Part shown: piece after piece, positions 53,909 through 61,455 of the stretch
Layout of the letters: every line of letters begins with the position of its first letter
How positions within the stretch are numbered: position 1 is the first letter of the stretch
Origin: Pseudosulfitobacter sp. DSM 107133
GTDB lineage: Bacteria; Pseudomonadota; Alphaproteobacteria; Rhodobacterales; Rhodobacteraceae
Direction: 5' to 3'
Length of the DNA: 64,000 nt
Assembly: GCF_022788695.1 (NCBI RefSeq)
Contig: NZ_CP085154.1
Location: 2,914,001-2,978,000 of the forward strand
The notes under the pieces: generated by a model
Databases searched by the model: none
What the model saw: only the letters and a program-made list of their open reading frames with translations
Told to the model about the DNA's origin: nothing
Program-made: the position numbers and the translations under genes

Positions 53909-54471
53909 TGTCCCTCTCCGCCCGCTTTCAATGGATGCGCCGCTTTGTGCGCAAAGAAGATGGCAACGTGGCCGTCGAAACCATGGTCATCATCCCGGTG
54001 CTGTTCTGGGGCTATCTGACCATGTACGCGATCTTTGACGCCTATCGTCAACAGACGCTGAACGAAAAGGCCGCCTATACCATTGGCGACATGATTTCCC
54101 GCCAGACGACACCGCTGGATGTGGCCTATCTGGATGGCGCGCGATCCCTGCTGAAATATCTGACACGCAACAGCGGCGTGGATCCGACCATTCGTGTTTC
54201 GTCGATCAAATATGACGCCGAAAACAACATCTACAAACGCGACTGGTCAAAGGTCCGTGGCAGCAACGCCGACGCACTGACAAACACCGACGTTGAAAAC
54301 TGGCACGACCGCTTGCCGGTCATGCTGGACAATGAACACATCGTCGTGGTCGAAACTTTCGTAGACTACAAACCTGCATTCAACATCGGTCTGGAAGAAC
54401 GCACAATCCGGCAATTTGTCTTTACCCGCCCGCGCTATACGCCGCAGGTGCTTTGGAGCAACGGCAGCTAA
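53908..54471 (+). CDS. TadE-like pseudopilin protein, second copy
   Basis: 187 residues. Basic leader, then GNVAVETMVIIPVLFWGYLTMYAIFD as the single membrane helix with the TadE-type Glu. The C-terminal domain is periplasmic (about 140 residues) with few Cys. Its ATG shares one base with the previous stop (TAATG). The + strand transcript appears to end at a hairpin inside the convergent gene (54627-54669). Confidence 0.85.
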   Translation: MSLSARFQWMRRFVRKEDGNVAVETMVIIPVLFWGYLTMYAIFDAYRQQTLNEKAAYTIGDMISRQTTPLDVAYLDGARSLLKYLTRNSGVDPTIRVSSIKYDAENNIYKRDWSKVRGSNADALTNTDVENWHDRLPVMLDNEHIVVVETFVDYKPAFNIGLEERTIRQFVFTRPRYTPQVLWSNGS

Positions 54472-54507
54472 AGCGGCTTTGCCGGACGTTGCAGCTGGCG
54501 TTGGTCT

Positions 54508-55005
54508 TTATGACGGGTTGCCCATATCTCGCTGTGCGACCTTGATTGCAATAATCTCGGACACGGATTTTGATTGCGATCCGGGCGTCATGCCGCCCAC
54601 GCCGATCCGGCGCCCGATACGCCACCAAAGCCCCGGCTGCCAACTGCGCGTGCCGGGGCTTTTTGTTTTCAACAGAAAACCGTTCGACGGCTTAAAGGCG
54701 AAAAAGCCGCGGTCAATGCTTTCGATCTCGTCGATGGTGGCCAGCACGTTGCCCGCCGTATCGCGCAATTCGGTTTCGGTCAGCACGACAGTGTGGCGCG
54801 TGGCCTGCCACATCCGCATTGCCAACCAGATGGACCCGGCGCCGATCACCAGCAGGAACACTTGCCAGCCCAGTGCGGGCGGCTGGAAAACCGCCAGATA
54901 AATCAGCAACAGCCCCAGCGTCGCCACCGAAACCACGCCAATGATGCGCCGCCCGAATGAGGCGGATACTGCGGCCAGAACGTCGTCTGGGTTGATCTGT
55001 TGCAT
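54508..55005 (-). CDS. Hypothetical membrane protein
   Basis: 165 residues. Two hydrophobic helices (about 21-39 and 45-62) are followed by a soluble C-terminal domain (VVLTETELRDTAGNVLATIDEIESIDRG, PH-like in appearance) and a basic tail. No family was recognised. It converges with the pseudopilin operon, leaving 36 bases. Part of its coding sequence (KSPGTRSWQPGLWW) is antisense to the strong plus-strand terminator at 54627-54669, an unusual constraint on the protein. Confidence 0.78.
   Translation of the reverse strand: MQQINPDDVLAAVSASFGRRIIGVVSVATLGLLLIYLAVFQPPALGWQVFLLVIGAGSIWLAMRMWQATRHTVVLTETELRDTAGNVLATIDEIESIDRGFFAFKPSNGFLLKTKSPGTRSWQPGLWWRIGRRIGVGGMTPGSQSKSVSEIIAIKVAQRDMGNPS
54627..54669 (+). 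terminator. Plus-strand terminator lying inside an antisense gene
   Basis: AAAGCCCCGGC (54627-54637) and GCCGGGGCTTT (54652-54662) form an 11-bp perfect stem with a 14-nt loop, followed by TTTTGTTTT. It is oriented to end transcripts of the pseudopilin operon, whose last stop codon is at 54471. It sits wholly within the minus-strand gene 54508-55005. Confidence 0.8.
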
Positions 55006-55061
55006 GTCGGGTCCCCTGCGTTTGGTCCCTTGTGCAACGGCGGGTGCCGCGGGGCAAGCGG

Positions 55062-56006
55062 TCAGTGACGGCGCGCCACCTCATAGCCGCGCTCTTCGGG
55101 TTCGCCGTCAACCAGTTCCTGCGGAAAACCGTCGGCCAGAATGCGCAGCCCCGTCGCCTCTTCCAGCCGCTCGATCATGCGGTCGGATTGGGCGCGCTGG
55201 CCATAGCGGGCCTGCCCGTCACTCATCATCTGGATCAGCAAGGGCGAGATTTCGAGCGGCACATCTGCGTCATCCGCCAGCTTTTGAAACAGGCCGATGT
55301 CTTTCTGGATCAGGTCCATGGTAAAATTCACATCCCGCGATCCCGACAGGATCAACTGGCTTTCGGTCTCGTGCACAAAGCTGTTTCCCGATGACATCGC
55401 AATGGCTTCATAGGTCAGCCCCAGATCAACGCCCGACGCCTTCATGACCGTCAGCGCCTCGCAAAGCGTCAGCAGGTTGGCCGTGGCCAGATAGTTTGTC
55501 ATCACCTTCAGCGTCGATGCGGTGCCGATGTCGCCCACATGCAGAATGCGACGGCCCATATGGGTCAGCAAGGGCAAAACCCGTTCAAAAGTGGCGCGAT
55601 CACAACCGGCATAAATCGAGATGTTGCCCGTATCTGCACGATGACAGCCCCCGGAAACGGGGCAATCAACCGCGCGGCCTCCCGCGGCTTCGACCAGTCC
55701 GGCCAACCGCCGGATTTCCGACGCATCGGTCGTCGACATTTCGACCCAGACCTTGCCCTCGCAGATCTGCGGCAACATCTGCTCCACCACCGCAGCCGAG
55801 GCCGCAGGCGACGGAAGGCAGGTAATCACCACATCACAGTCGCGCATCATCTGCGCCGGCCCCTGCCCTGCAGTCGCACCCTCGGTGACCTTGCGCGCAA
55901 CCGGCGCCGGGTCAAGATCGTGCACCGTCACGTCCTGACCATTGCGCACAAGACTGCCCGACAACTTGCCGCCAACATTTCCCAATCCGATAAATCCGAC
56001 TTTCAT
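55062..56006 (-). CDS. NAD(P)-dependent beta-hydroxyacid dehydrogenase (3-HIBADH family)
   Basis: 314 residues. The Rossmann motif GFIGLGNVGGKLSG (4-17) is followed by the substrate motif CPVSGGCHRADTG (about 133-145) and the catalytic Lys in GTASTLKVMTNYL. These define the family of 3-hydroxyisobutyrate, tartronate-semialdehyde and 6-phosphogluconate-like dehydrogenases. The exact substrate is not clear. The gene is alone on the minus strand and its promoter region faces the histidine kinase cluster. Confidence 0.9.
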   Translation of the reverse strand: MKVGFIGLGNVGGKLSGSLVRNGQDVTVHDLDPAPVARKVTEGATAGQGPAQMMRDCDVVITCLPSPAASAAVVEQMLPQICEGKVWVEMSTTDASEIRRLAGLVEAAGGRAVDCPVSGGCHRADTGNISIYAGCDRATFERVLPLLTHMGRRILHVGDIGTASTLKVMTNYLATANLLTLCEALTVMKASGVDLGLTYEAIAMSSGNSFVHETESQLILSGSRDVNFTMDLIQKDIGLFQKLADDADVPLEISPLLIQMMSDGQARYGQRAQSDRMIERLEEATGLRILADGFPQELVDGEPEERGYEVARRH

Positions 56007-56177
56007 GTAAAAAAACTCCCCGTTTTGGCGTAAATGTCATAGCCTGATGGCATCAAGTCCGTTCTAAATGCGACACAACAGCGACACCCGACAGAGAAGC
56101 CAGCCGGAGACCCCAAGCCACGCTGGGAATCGCGATGCGTTCGCACAATAGTACGGTCCAGCAAATTGCACTTACTT

Positions 56178-56205
56178 TTGACGTCAGGGCCAAGTAGATT
56201 AATCT
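56178..56205 (+). promoter_or_regulatory. Possible promoter of histidine kinase gene
   Basis: TTGACG (56178-56183), a 16-bp spacer and TAATCT (56200-56205). If used, transcription would start near 56212. That rules out any start codon upstream of that point, such as the ATT at 56198. No ATG or GTG in the kinase frame follows before 56291. Confidence 0.4.
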
Positions 56206-56290
56206 TTCCGGCAGCATATCTCCACGCAAACGCGCCCGTACAGGCAAACTGAGTGCTCAGTATTTTGCATCGGTTGTCCTGCCGACGCTG

Positions 56291-58444
56291 TTGTGTGCTG
56301 TTGCCGCCAGTATTCTAAGCCTGCTGGTGACGATGAACACGACCGCCCACCAGCTCGAACATCACATCGAAACACTGGCCAGTCTCGGCAGCGTACAGAT
56401 TTCGCAACAGGCGCAGCATCCCGAACAAATTCAATCGATTCTGGACAGTCTCGTTGCCTCGCAGGATCTGGTCGGTGCCAGGGTCACAGGTATCGGCCCG
56501 TCTGACATTGTCGCAGGCCAGGTCACACATCTCGAAGTGCCATTGGCGGTCACCACACCGCTGGTACGCGACCAGGGCGGGGTGAAAACGCCAATCGGCA
56601 CCCTGACAGTTTATGCAACCCTCTCTTCCAGCCACAATCGCAGCATTGTTCGCGCTATTCTGATCCTGTGCGTTGCCGGAATGTGCATCGCGGTAATCAC
56701 ATTGGCACTGTATTCCATGCTGAACCGCAGCATCTTGACCCCGCTGGACGAAATTGATCAGGGATTAAAAAGGTCAGACCCCGCGCAGCCCGACTTTGCC
56801 GTCAGTTTCAATGAAATATCGCAGCGGCATATGATCGACCCCCTGCGCAGTATTGTAGACTCGATTGAAAACATGCGCGCCCGGATTATCAGGTCGGATC
56901 GGGTCTCGGTTCAGCAGCAACTGCGACTGGCACGCGCGATCGAGATTGCAGGCGTGGGCTATGCGTCGATTGACATGGACAAATGGTGCTTTTGCGATTG
57001 TGACCATACGTTTGCCGCCATGTTGGACAGAACGACCGCACAAATTTTCAAACCCGATGCCATTGAATCCATTCAGCGTCAGATGATGCTGGATTTTGAC
57101 AGGGAGAAAAACAACGCGCGCCGCGCTGCGGTTCTGAACGGAGAAACCATTGACGAAACCTTTCGCCTGATTTGGCGTTCGGGCGAAATCAGATACATCC
57201 GCGCCATTCTGGAACCCCAACCCGCCACCGCAGGTTCACCGCGCATGTTAGAGTTGGTGGCGCAGGATGTCACCGACATGCGCCTGACGGAACAGCGTGC
57301 CAATCAGGCAGAACGCATGTCGACAATTGGCAATCTGACCGGCGGCGTTGCCCATGACTTTAACAACCTGCTGGCCATCATTTCCGGCAACATCGAACTG
57401 ACAGAGGTTGCTGAAACCGACGCGGAACGCTCTGCCTATCTGGACAACGCGCTAACCGCCGTGGCGCGCGGCGCGGCACTGACCCAACAGCTTTTGGCCT
57501 TTGCCCGCAACCAGCCGTTGTCGCCATCCATTATCGCCCCCTACAAACTGTTGACCGAAATGCTGCCGATGATCCGCATGTCGCTGGGCCCCAAGGTTGC
57601 GCTTAAGCTGCCATCGCATCCGGGCAACTGGCTTATTCGCGCAGATCCAACCCAGTTGGAAGCCTGCCTGCTGAACATCGTAATCAACGCAGGCGACGCC
57701 ATGCCGAATGGCGGCACGCTGACCCTGACCATTTCTGATCGCAAGATCGACCCCCATCAGGCGCGCCAGATCGCAGGGGCGGAGCCCGGCGAATATGTCT
57801 GCATCGAACTGGCTGATTCCGGCCACGGCATGAACCGGGCTGTCGCGGCCAAAGCCTTTGAACCGTTTTTCACCACCAAGAACGTTGGCAAGGGAACCGG
57901 CATGGGCCTGTCGATGGTCCTTGGGTTCGCCCAGCAATCAGGCGGCTTTGCATCACTGCACACGATTCAGGGCCGTGGCACCGCCGTGCGGGTTTTTCTG
58001 CCGCGCGCCATCAGCCGACCACAGGTTCAGCAGGATGCGAACGCCCCGCCGGAAGAGCAGAATGGCAAGGAAATCCTGAAAGACAGCCACGTTCTTCTGA
58101 TCGAAGACGAAGCCCAGTTGCGCAAACTATATGCCACCTATCTCGAATCGATGGGGTGCAAGGTGACCGAAGCAACCTCGGGTGAACACGCTGTTGAACT
58201 TGCCCGCACACTCGATCCTCCCACCGTCATCCTCAGCGATGTCGTCCTGCCCGGTGGCCTGAACGGCGTCGATACCGCCGACGCGCTGGCTCCGTATTTT
58301 CCGCAAGCGGCCGTCGTCTTTATTTCGGGTTTTTCCGAAAATGCCGCTTTGCACAACGAAATGTTGGCAGCCGGGAGAATACTGCTGTCAAAGCCGTTTA
58401 GCCGCGCCAGACTGGAAGCGGCTCTTATTAAGGCTATACTCTAG
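56291..58444 (+). CDS. Hybrid sensor histidine kinase with C-terminal receiver
   Basis: 717 residues from TTG 56291. Layout: N-terminal helix, periplasmic sensor (about 20-110), second helix, PAS-like region (GVGYASIDMDKWCFC), HisKA with the phospho-His in GGVAHDFNNLLA, HATPase_c (NIVINAGDAM, ADSGHGMN, GKGTGMGLSM), and a C-terminal receiver (LLIEDEAQLRK, DVVLPGG, SKPF). The frame stays open upstream to 56198 and codes for a plausible helix start, yet no ATG or GTG is present. A CTG at 56249 or an unusual start is possible. It leads a signalling cluster with a MarR-like protein and a receiver. Confidence 0.88.
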   Translation: MCAVAASILSLLVTMNTTAHQLEHHIETLASLGSVQISQQAQHPEQIQSILDSLVASQDLVGARVTGIGPSDIVAGQVTHLEVPLAVTTPLVRDQGGVKTPIGTLTVYATLSSSHNRSIVRAILILCVAGMCIAVITLALYSMLNRSILTPLDEIDQGLKRSDPAQPDFAVSFNEISQRHMIDPLRSIVDSIENMRARIIRSDRVSVQQQLRLARAIEIAGVGYASIDMDKWCFCDCDHTFAAMLDRTTAQIFKPDAIESIQRQMMLDFDREKNNARRAAVLNGETIDETFRLIWRSGEIRYIRAILEPQPATAGSPRMLELVAQDVTDMRLTEQRANQAERMSTIGNLTGGVAHDFNNLLAIISGNIELTEVAETDAERSAYLDNALTAVARGAALTQQLLAFARNQPLSPSIIAPYKLLTEMLPMIRMSLGPKVALKLPSHPGNWLIRADPTQLEACLLNIVINAGDAMPNGGTLTLTISDRKIDPHQARQIAGAEPGEYVCIELADSGHGMNRAVAAKAFEPFFTTKNVGKGTGMGLSMVLGFAQQSGGFASLHTIQGRGTAVRVFLPRAISRPQVQQDANAPPEEQNGKEILKDSHVLLIEDEAQLRKLYATYLESMGCKVTEATSGEHAVELARTLDPPTVILSDVVLPGGLNGVDTADALAPYFPQAAVVFISGFSENAALHNEMLAAGRILLSKPFSRARLEAALIKAIL

Positions 58445-58561
58445 CATTCAAGCGAACAATAAGCATCCCAAGGTCCGTATGATTAACTGCCTGTCGCGCG
58501 CATTAAGACACGTCACCCTTCTGAAATCGAACACGATTTCCTGCTCGGAAGTTGGCCGGAA

Positions 58562-59035
58562 GTGACCGGCCAAAATGTAGACAAAACCACGATGGCCGCC
58601 GCTGTTTTGCTTGAGCGTATGATACGCGATACCTATTCAGCGCGTCATTCGTCGGAAATCCAACCCTTGCAGTGGTCTATTTTGCGGTATCTTGCGCGCA
58701 CCCCCGAAGACCAGCGACAGCTGCGCCGCATCGCGCCCTTTCTGAACCTGACCCCTGCCCCCGTGGCCCGCGCGATTACCACGCTGGCCCAACGCGGTCT
58801 GGTCACCCAAAGTGTCAGCGCCGCGGACAGCCGGATCAAGACGATAACGTTAACCAATTTGGGGCTTGAAGCTTTGCTTGAGGACCCTATCGTTGACGTA
58901 GCGGCAAGAATTGACGCGCTGCCCGATTTAGAACGCATGAATTTTATCCGCTCGGTGCGAACGCTCGCACTGGGCACGGCATTAGACACCAATCCAGCGG
59001 GGGACGCTCATGACAAGGCAGATACTTCTCGTTGA
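58562..59035 (+). CDS. MarR-like winged-helix regulator
   Basis: 157 residues. The winged-helix domain spans about 35-110 (PLQWSILRYLARTPEDQRQLRRIAPFLNLTPAPVARAITTLAQRGLV, then wing SAADSRIKTITLT), with a C-terminal helix pair. GTG 58562 is supported by GGAAG 9 nt upstream; ATG 58592 is the alternative. It overlaps the next gene (receiver) by 26 bases, so the two are co-translated. It lies 117 bases after the hybrid kinase gene. A role as the DNA-binding output of that pathway is inferred from position only. Confidence 0.82.
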   Translation: MTGQNVDKTTMAAAVLLERMIRDTYSARHSSEIQPLQWSILRYLARTPEDQRQLRRIAPFLNLTPAPVARAITTLAQRGLVTQSVSAADSRIKTITLTNLGLEALLEDPIVDVAARIDALPDLERMNFIRSVRTLALGTALDTNPAGDAHDKADTSR

Positions 59036-59384
59036 AGATGACCCGGCCGTGCGTCATTTGATAGTGCAGTTCCTGACACGGGCCGGAGCCAATGTACACG
59101 AAGCCGACAGCCTGGAACAAGCAAGGCAGATCTTGCGGGACCGTGCCGACATCGACCTGGCGATTCTTGATTTCTGGCTGGGAAAAGACACCGCAGTCGG
59201 TTTGATGGATGACCTGCGTAACGATTTGAAAGGGCTTCCAATTCTCATTATTTCCGGCGGCAACACGGCCACCGATCTGGAAACCACACAGGCCATTGCC
59301 GACATCAGCGGTGCGGTGGCCTTCCTGCAAAAACCGTTTCGCAAGAACGATCTGCTCGAAGCCGTGGAAACGGCGCTGTCCTGA
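59010..59384 (+). CDS. Stand-alone response-regulator receiver
   Basis: 124 residues with one receiver domain and no output domain. The acidic pocket is EDD (8-10 region), the phosphoacceptor Asp lies in LAILDFWLG, Ser in ISGG and Lys in LQKPFRKNDL. It is CheY/SpdR-like, so it acts by protein contact. It overlaps the MarR-like gene, which may be its partner. The kinase upstream is the likely phosphodonor. Confidence 0.88.
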   Translation: MTRQILLVEDDPAVRHLIVQFLTRAGANVHEADSLEQARQILRDRADIDLAILDFWLGKDTAVGLMDDLRNDLKGLPILIISGGNTATDLETTQAIADISGAVAFLQKPFRKNDLLEAVETALS

Positions 59385-59418
59385 CCACCGGATTTGCCGC
59401 GATCCATGCACTTTCGGG

Positions 59419-59452
59419 TTGATTTGTTTGCTAGTAGCAATAAAATGCTACT
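59419..59452 (+). promoter_or_regulatory. Promoter with palindrome upstream of 68-residue gene
   Basis: TTGATT (59419-59424), 16-bp spacer and TAAAAT (59441-59446). A 7-bp inverted repeat AGTAGCA-N6-TGCTACT (59433-59452) straddles the -10. The arrangement suggests a repressible promoter for the small gene that starts at 59474. Confidence 0.6.
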
Positions 59453-59473
59453 TATCGAATTTGGAGGCAGTTC

Positions 59474-59680
59474 ATGAGTGGTCTTGCAGAAGACGCAGTC
59501 GTTGAAGCGAAACAGGTAATTTCGGATCTCGCCGGATATCTAAGAGCTGTCGGGCATGACCTGACGGACGATTCGGCGGCGCAGGTGGATACACTGGCGC
59601 AGCGGCTGGAAATAATCGCGCGCGACTGTGAACAGTATCGTCGGCGTAGCACACCGAAGCTTTACTGCGTAAAAGGTTGA
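59474..59680 (+). CDS. 68-residue orphan protein
   Basis: Small helical protein rich in Asp, Ala and Leu (VEAKQVISDLAGYLRAVGHDLT, then QRLEIIARDCEQYRRR) ending in a short basic tail with a Cys. No family was recognised. Support is good: GGAGGC 8-13 nt before the ATG, a good promoter with an overlapping palindrome, and no competing frame. It follows the kinase-MarR-receiver cluster in the same direction, so it could be an output or accessory of that system. Confidence 0.7.
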   Translation: MSGLAEDAVVEAKQVISDLAGYLRAVGHDLTDDSAAQVDTLAQRLEIIARDCEQYRRRSTPKLYCVKG

Positions 59681-59685
59681 TTCCC

Positions 59686-59700
59686 CCACCTTTTAGGTGG
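59686..59700 (+). terminator. Possible terminator after 68-residue gene
   Basis: 6-bp stem CCACCT / AGGTGG with a 3-nt loop just after the stop. There is no strong U-tract (TCTGACGTTT follows), so termination is uncertain. Confidence 0.3.
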
Positions 59701-59839
59701 TCTGACGTTTATACGGATTGCTTCGCGATCCCGTAGCCGCTCCGCTTGCTGTGTACCATCGGGTGATCACGCAACCGGTTTTCCAAAACTCCAATAACTC
59801 TACGATGCAGCGCACTCTGTGTATTGCTGCACCCTTTAC

Positions 59840-59855
59840 TGTGCAAATTTGCACA
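59840..59855. promoter_or_regulatory. Operator of MarR-emrAB operon
   Basis: TGTGCAAATTTGCACA, a perfect 16-bp palindrome. It overlaps the likely -35 (TTGCAC, 59849-59854) of a promoter with -10 TCATAT (59872-59877) ahead of the MarR gene at 59918. The position is ideal for autorepression by that MarR protein. Confidence 0.7.
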
Positions 59856-59917
59856 TTGCCGCACCTTCTTTTCATATATGTCCGTATTATATGCATCCGT
59901 ACCAAACGGAGCGAACC

Positions 59918-60364
59918 ATGAAAGACATCGGAATTTTGCTGCACGAAACAGCCGGGCTGATGCGCCGGCGGTTTGAACAGGCCGCCCGTCCCGAAGGGCT
60001 GACGCTGATGCAATGGCGCGCCCTTGGGCTGTTAGAGCGCGAAGGCCCGCTGCGTCAGGTCACGATCAAGGAAGCGCTCGAAGCCTCGCCCATGACCATC
60101 AGCGATCTGGCCGACCGGCTTCAGGCCGCAGGTCTTGTGACCCGTCAGGTCGACCCGCACGACAGCCGTGCCAAGACGCTGACACTGACCCCGGCAGGTC
60201 AGGCCAAAGTCGCCGGAATGCACCGGATCAGCGAAGCTGTGTTTGCCGAAGTTTTTGCAGGGGTCAGCCCCGAAACCGCAGCCGCCCTTCAAGACGGTTT
60301 GCAAGCCATCAAAGACAATCTGGGCCGCACCCTGGCAGCGCCCGACAAGGAACCGAAACGATGA
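59918..60364 (+). CDS. MarR family transcriptional regulator of efflux operon
   Basis: 148 residues, standard MarR length. The winged helix covers about 30-95: REGPLRQVTIKEALEASPMTISDLADRLQAAGLV, with the wing DPHDSRAKTLTLT. GGAG precedes the ATG at 59918. It overlaps the emrA-like gene (ATGA) and so should be made together with the pump it controls. The palindrome at 59840-59855 is the likely operator; a drug or phenolic ligand would release it. Confidence 0.9.
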   Translation: MKDIGILLHETAGLMRRRFEQAARPEGLTLMQWRALGLLEREGPLRQVTIKEALEASPMTISDLADRLQAAGLVTRQVDPHDSRAKTLTLTPAGQAKVAGMHRISEAVFAEVFAGVSPETAAALQDGLQAIKDNLGRTLAAPDKEPKR

Positions 60365-61455
60365 ACGCCCGCCCTGACCCTATCGCACCCGCAACCGAGG
60401 CCGCCCCGGCACCCAAAGACGCGCAGCCCCCTGCCCCCACACGCGGACGGCGGCGGTTGCTGATGCTGTCGGTGCCGCTGGTGCTGGTCCTTGCAGGTGC
60501 CGGTGCATGGCTGTTTGGCGGGCGCTACATCACCACCGACAATGCCTATATCCACCAGCCCATGACCACGATCTCGCCCGATGTCAGCGGCCGTGTCAGC
60601 GATGTTCTGGTCACTGAAAACCAGTCGGTCACCGCAGGAACGCCGCTTTTCCGGCTTGATCCGACCGACTATCGGATCGCCCTGGACACTGCCGACGCCG
60701 GCCTGGCATCTGCGCGTCTCGCGGTGGCTCAGCAGCGGGCAGCTTTTCAGACCGCACAGGCGCAGTTGCAGGCCTCGAAAGCCATCGAAGACGTCAAGGA
60801 CCGTGAATTGAAACGCCAGCAGCAGCTGACCGACCGCGGCATTGGCACACAAGCGTCACTGGACGAGGCAACGATTGCCTTTCGCTCGGCTTCAAACGCC
60901 GTAACTCTGGCTCAGCGCCAGCTTGACGCCGCAGCCGCCGCGCTTGGCGGTGATCCCGAGGCAGACACCGATACATTGCCATCGGTGCGCGCCGCCCTTG
61001 CCGCCCGCGAAGCCGCCGAACGCCACCTGAAACAAACCGAGATTTCTGCCGCCAGCGATGGCACAGTCAGCCAGATCGAAAGCCTGAACGTCGGGCAATT
61101 TATCGCCGCAGGTACGGGCATCGCCACACTTGTCGACAGCGGCCAGACCTGGGTCGAGGCCAATTTCAAAGAAACCCAACTGGCAGAGCTGCACCCCGGC
61201 CAACCCGTCACAATCGACGTCGACGCCTATCCCGGTCTGGAACTGACCGGCACCGTCGAAAGCCTTGCCTCGGCCACGGGTTCGCAGTTTTCGTTGATCC
61301 CCGCACAGAACGCGACAGGCAACTGGGTGAAGGTGGTCCAGCGGGTGCCGGTGCGCATCCAGATCCAGACAACAGCAGATCGCCCGTTGCGTGACGGCAT
61401 GAGCGTTTCCGTGTCGGTCGACACCGGCCACGACCGGTTGGAACGCCTGAAATGA
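60361..61455 (+). CDS. emrA: HlyD-family efflux adaptor (EmrA-like)
   Basis: 364 residues. N-terminal cytoplasmic Pro/Ala segment, one membrane helix (about 35-55), then the EmrA signature GRYITTDNAYIHQPMTTISPDVSGRV and a coiled-coil hairpin of about 100 residues (A/Q-rich). A second lipoyl half follows (ISAASDGTVSQIESLNVGQFIAAG). It should link the EmrB-type pump to an outer-membrane channel. Overlaps with the MarR gene before and emrB after (both ATGA) give a tight three-gene operon. Confidence 0.92.
   Translation: MNARPDPIAPATEAAPAPKDAQPPAPTRGRRRLLMLSVPLVLVLAGAGAWLFGGRYITTDNAYIHQPMTTISPDVSGRVSDVLVTENQSVTAGTPLFRLDPTDYRIALDTADAGLASARLAVAQQRAAFQTAQAQLQASKAIEDVKDRELKRQQQLTDRGIGTQASLDEATIAFRSASNAVTLAQRQLDAAAAALGGDPEADTDTLPSVRAALAAREAAERHLKQTEISAASDGTVSQIESLNVGQFIAAGTGIATLVDSGQTWVEANFKETQLAELHPGQPVTIDVDAYPGLELTGTVESLASATGSQFSLIPAQNATGNWVKVVQRVPVRIQIQTTADRPLRDGMSVSVSVDTGHDRLERLK

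Noticed and set aside
59705..59760. Hairpin GGATTGC...GCGATCC and GC-rich segment that might be a small RNA or tRNA-like element.
   Set aside because: The stem has a mismatch, there is no cloverleaf or promoter, and no family match was apparent.
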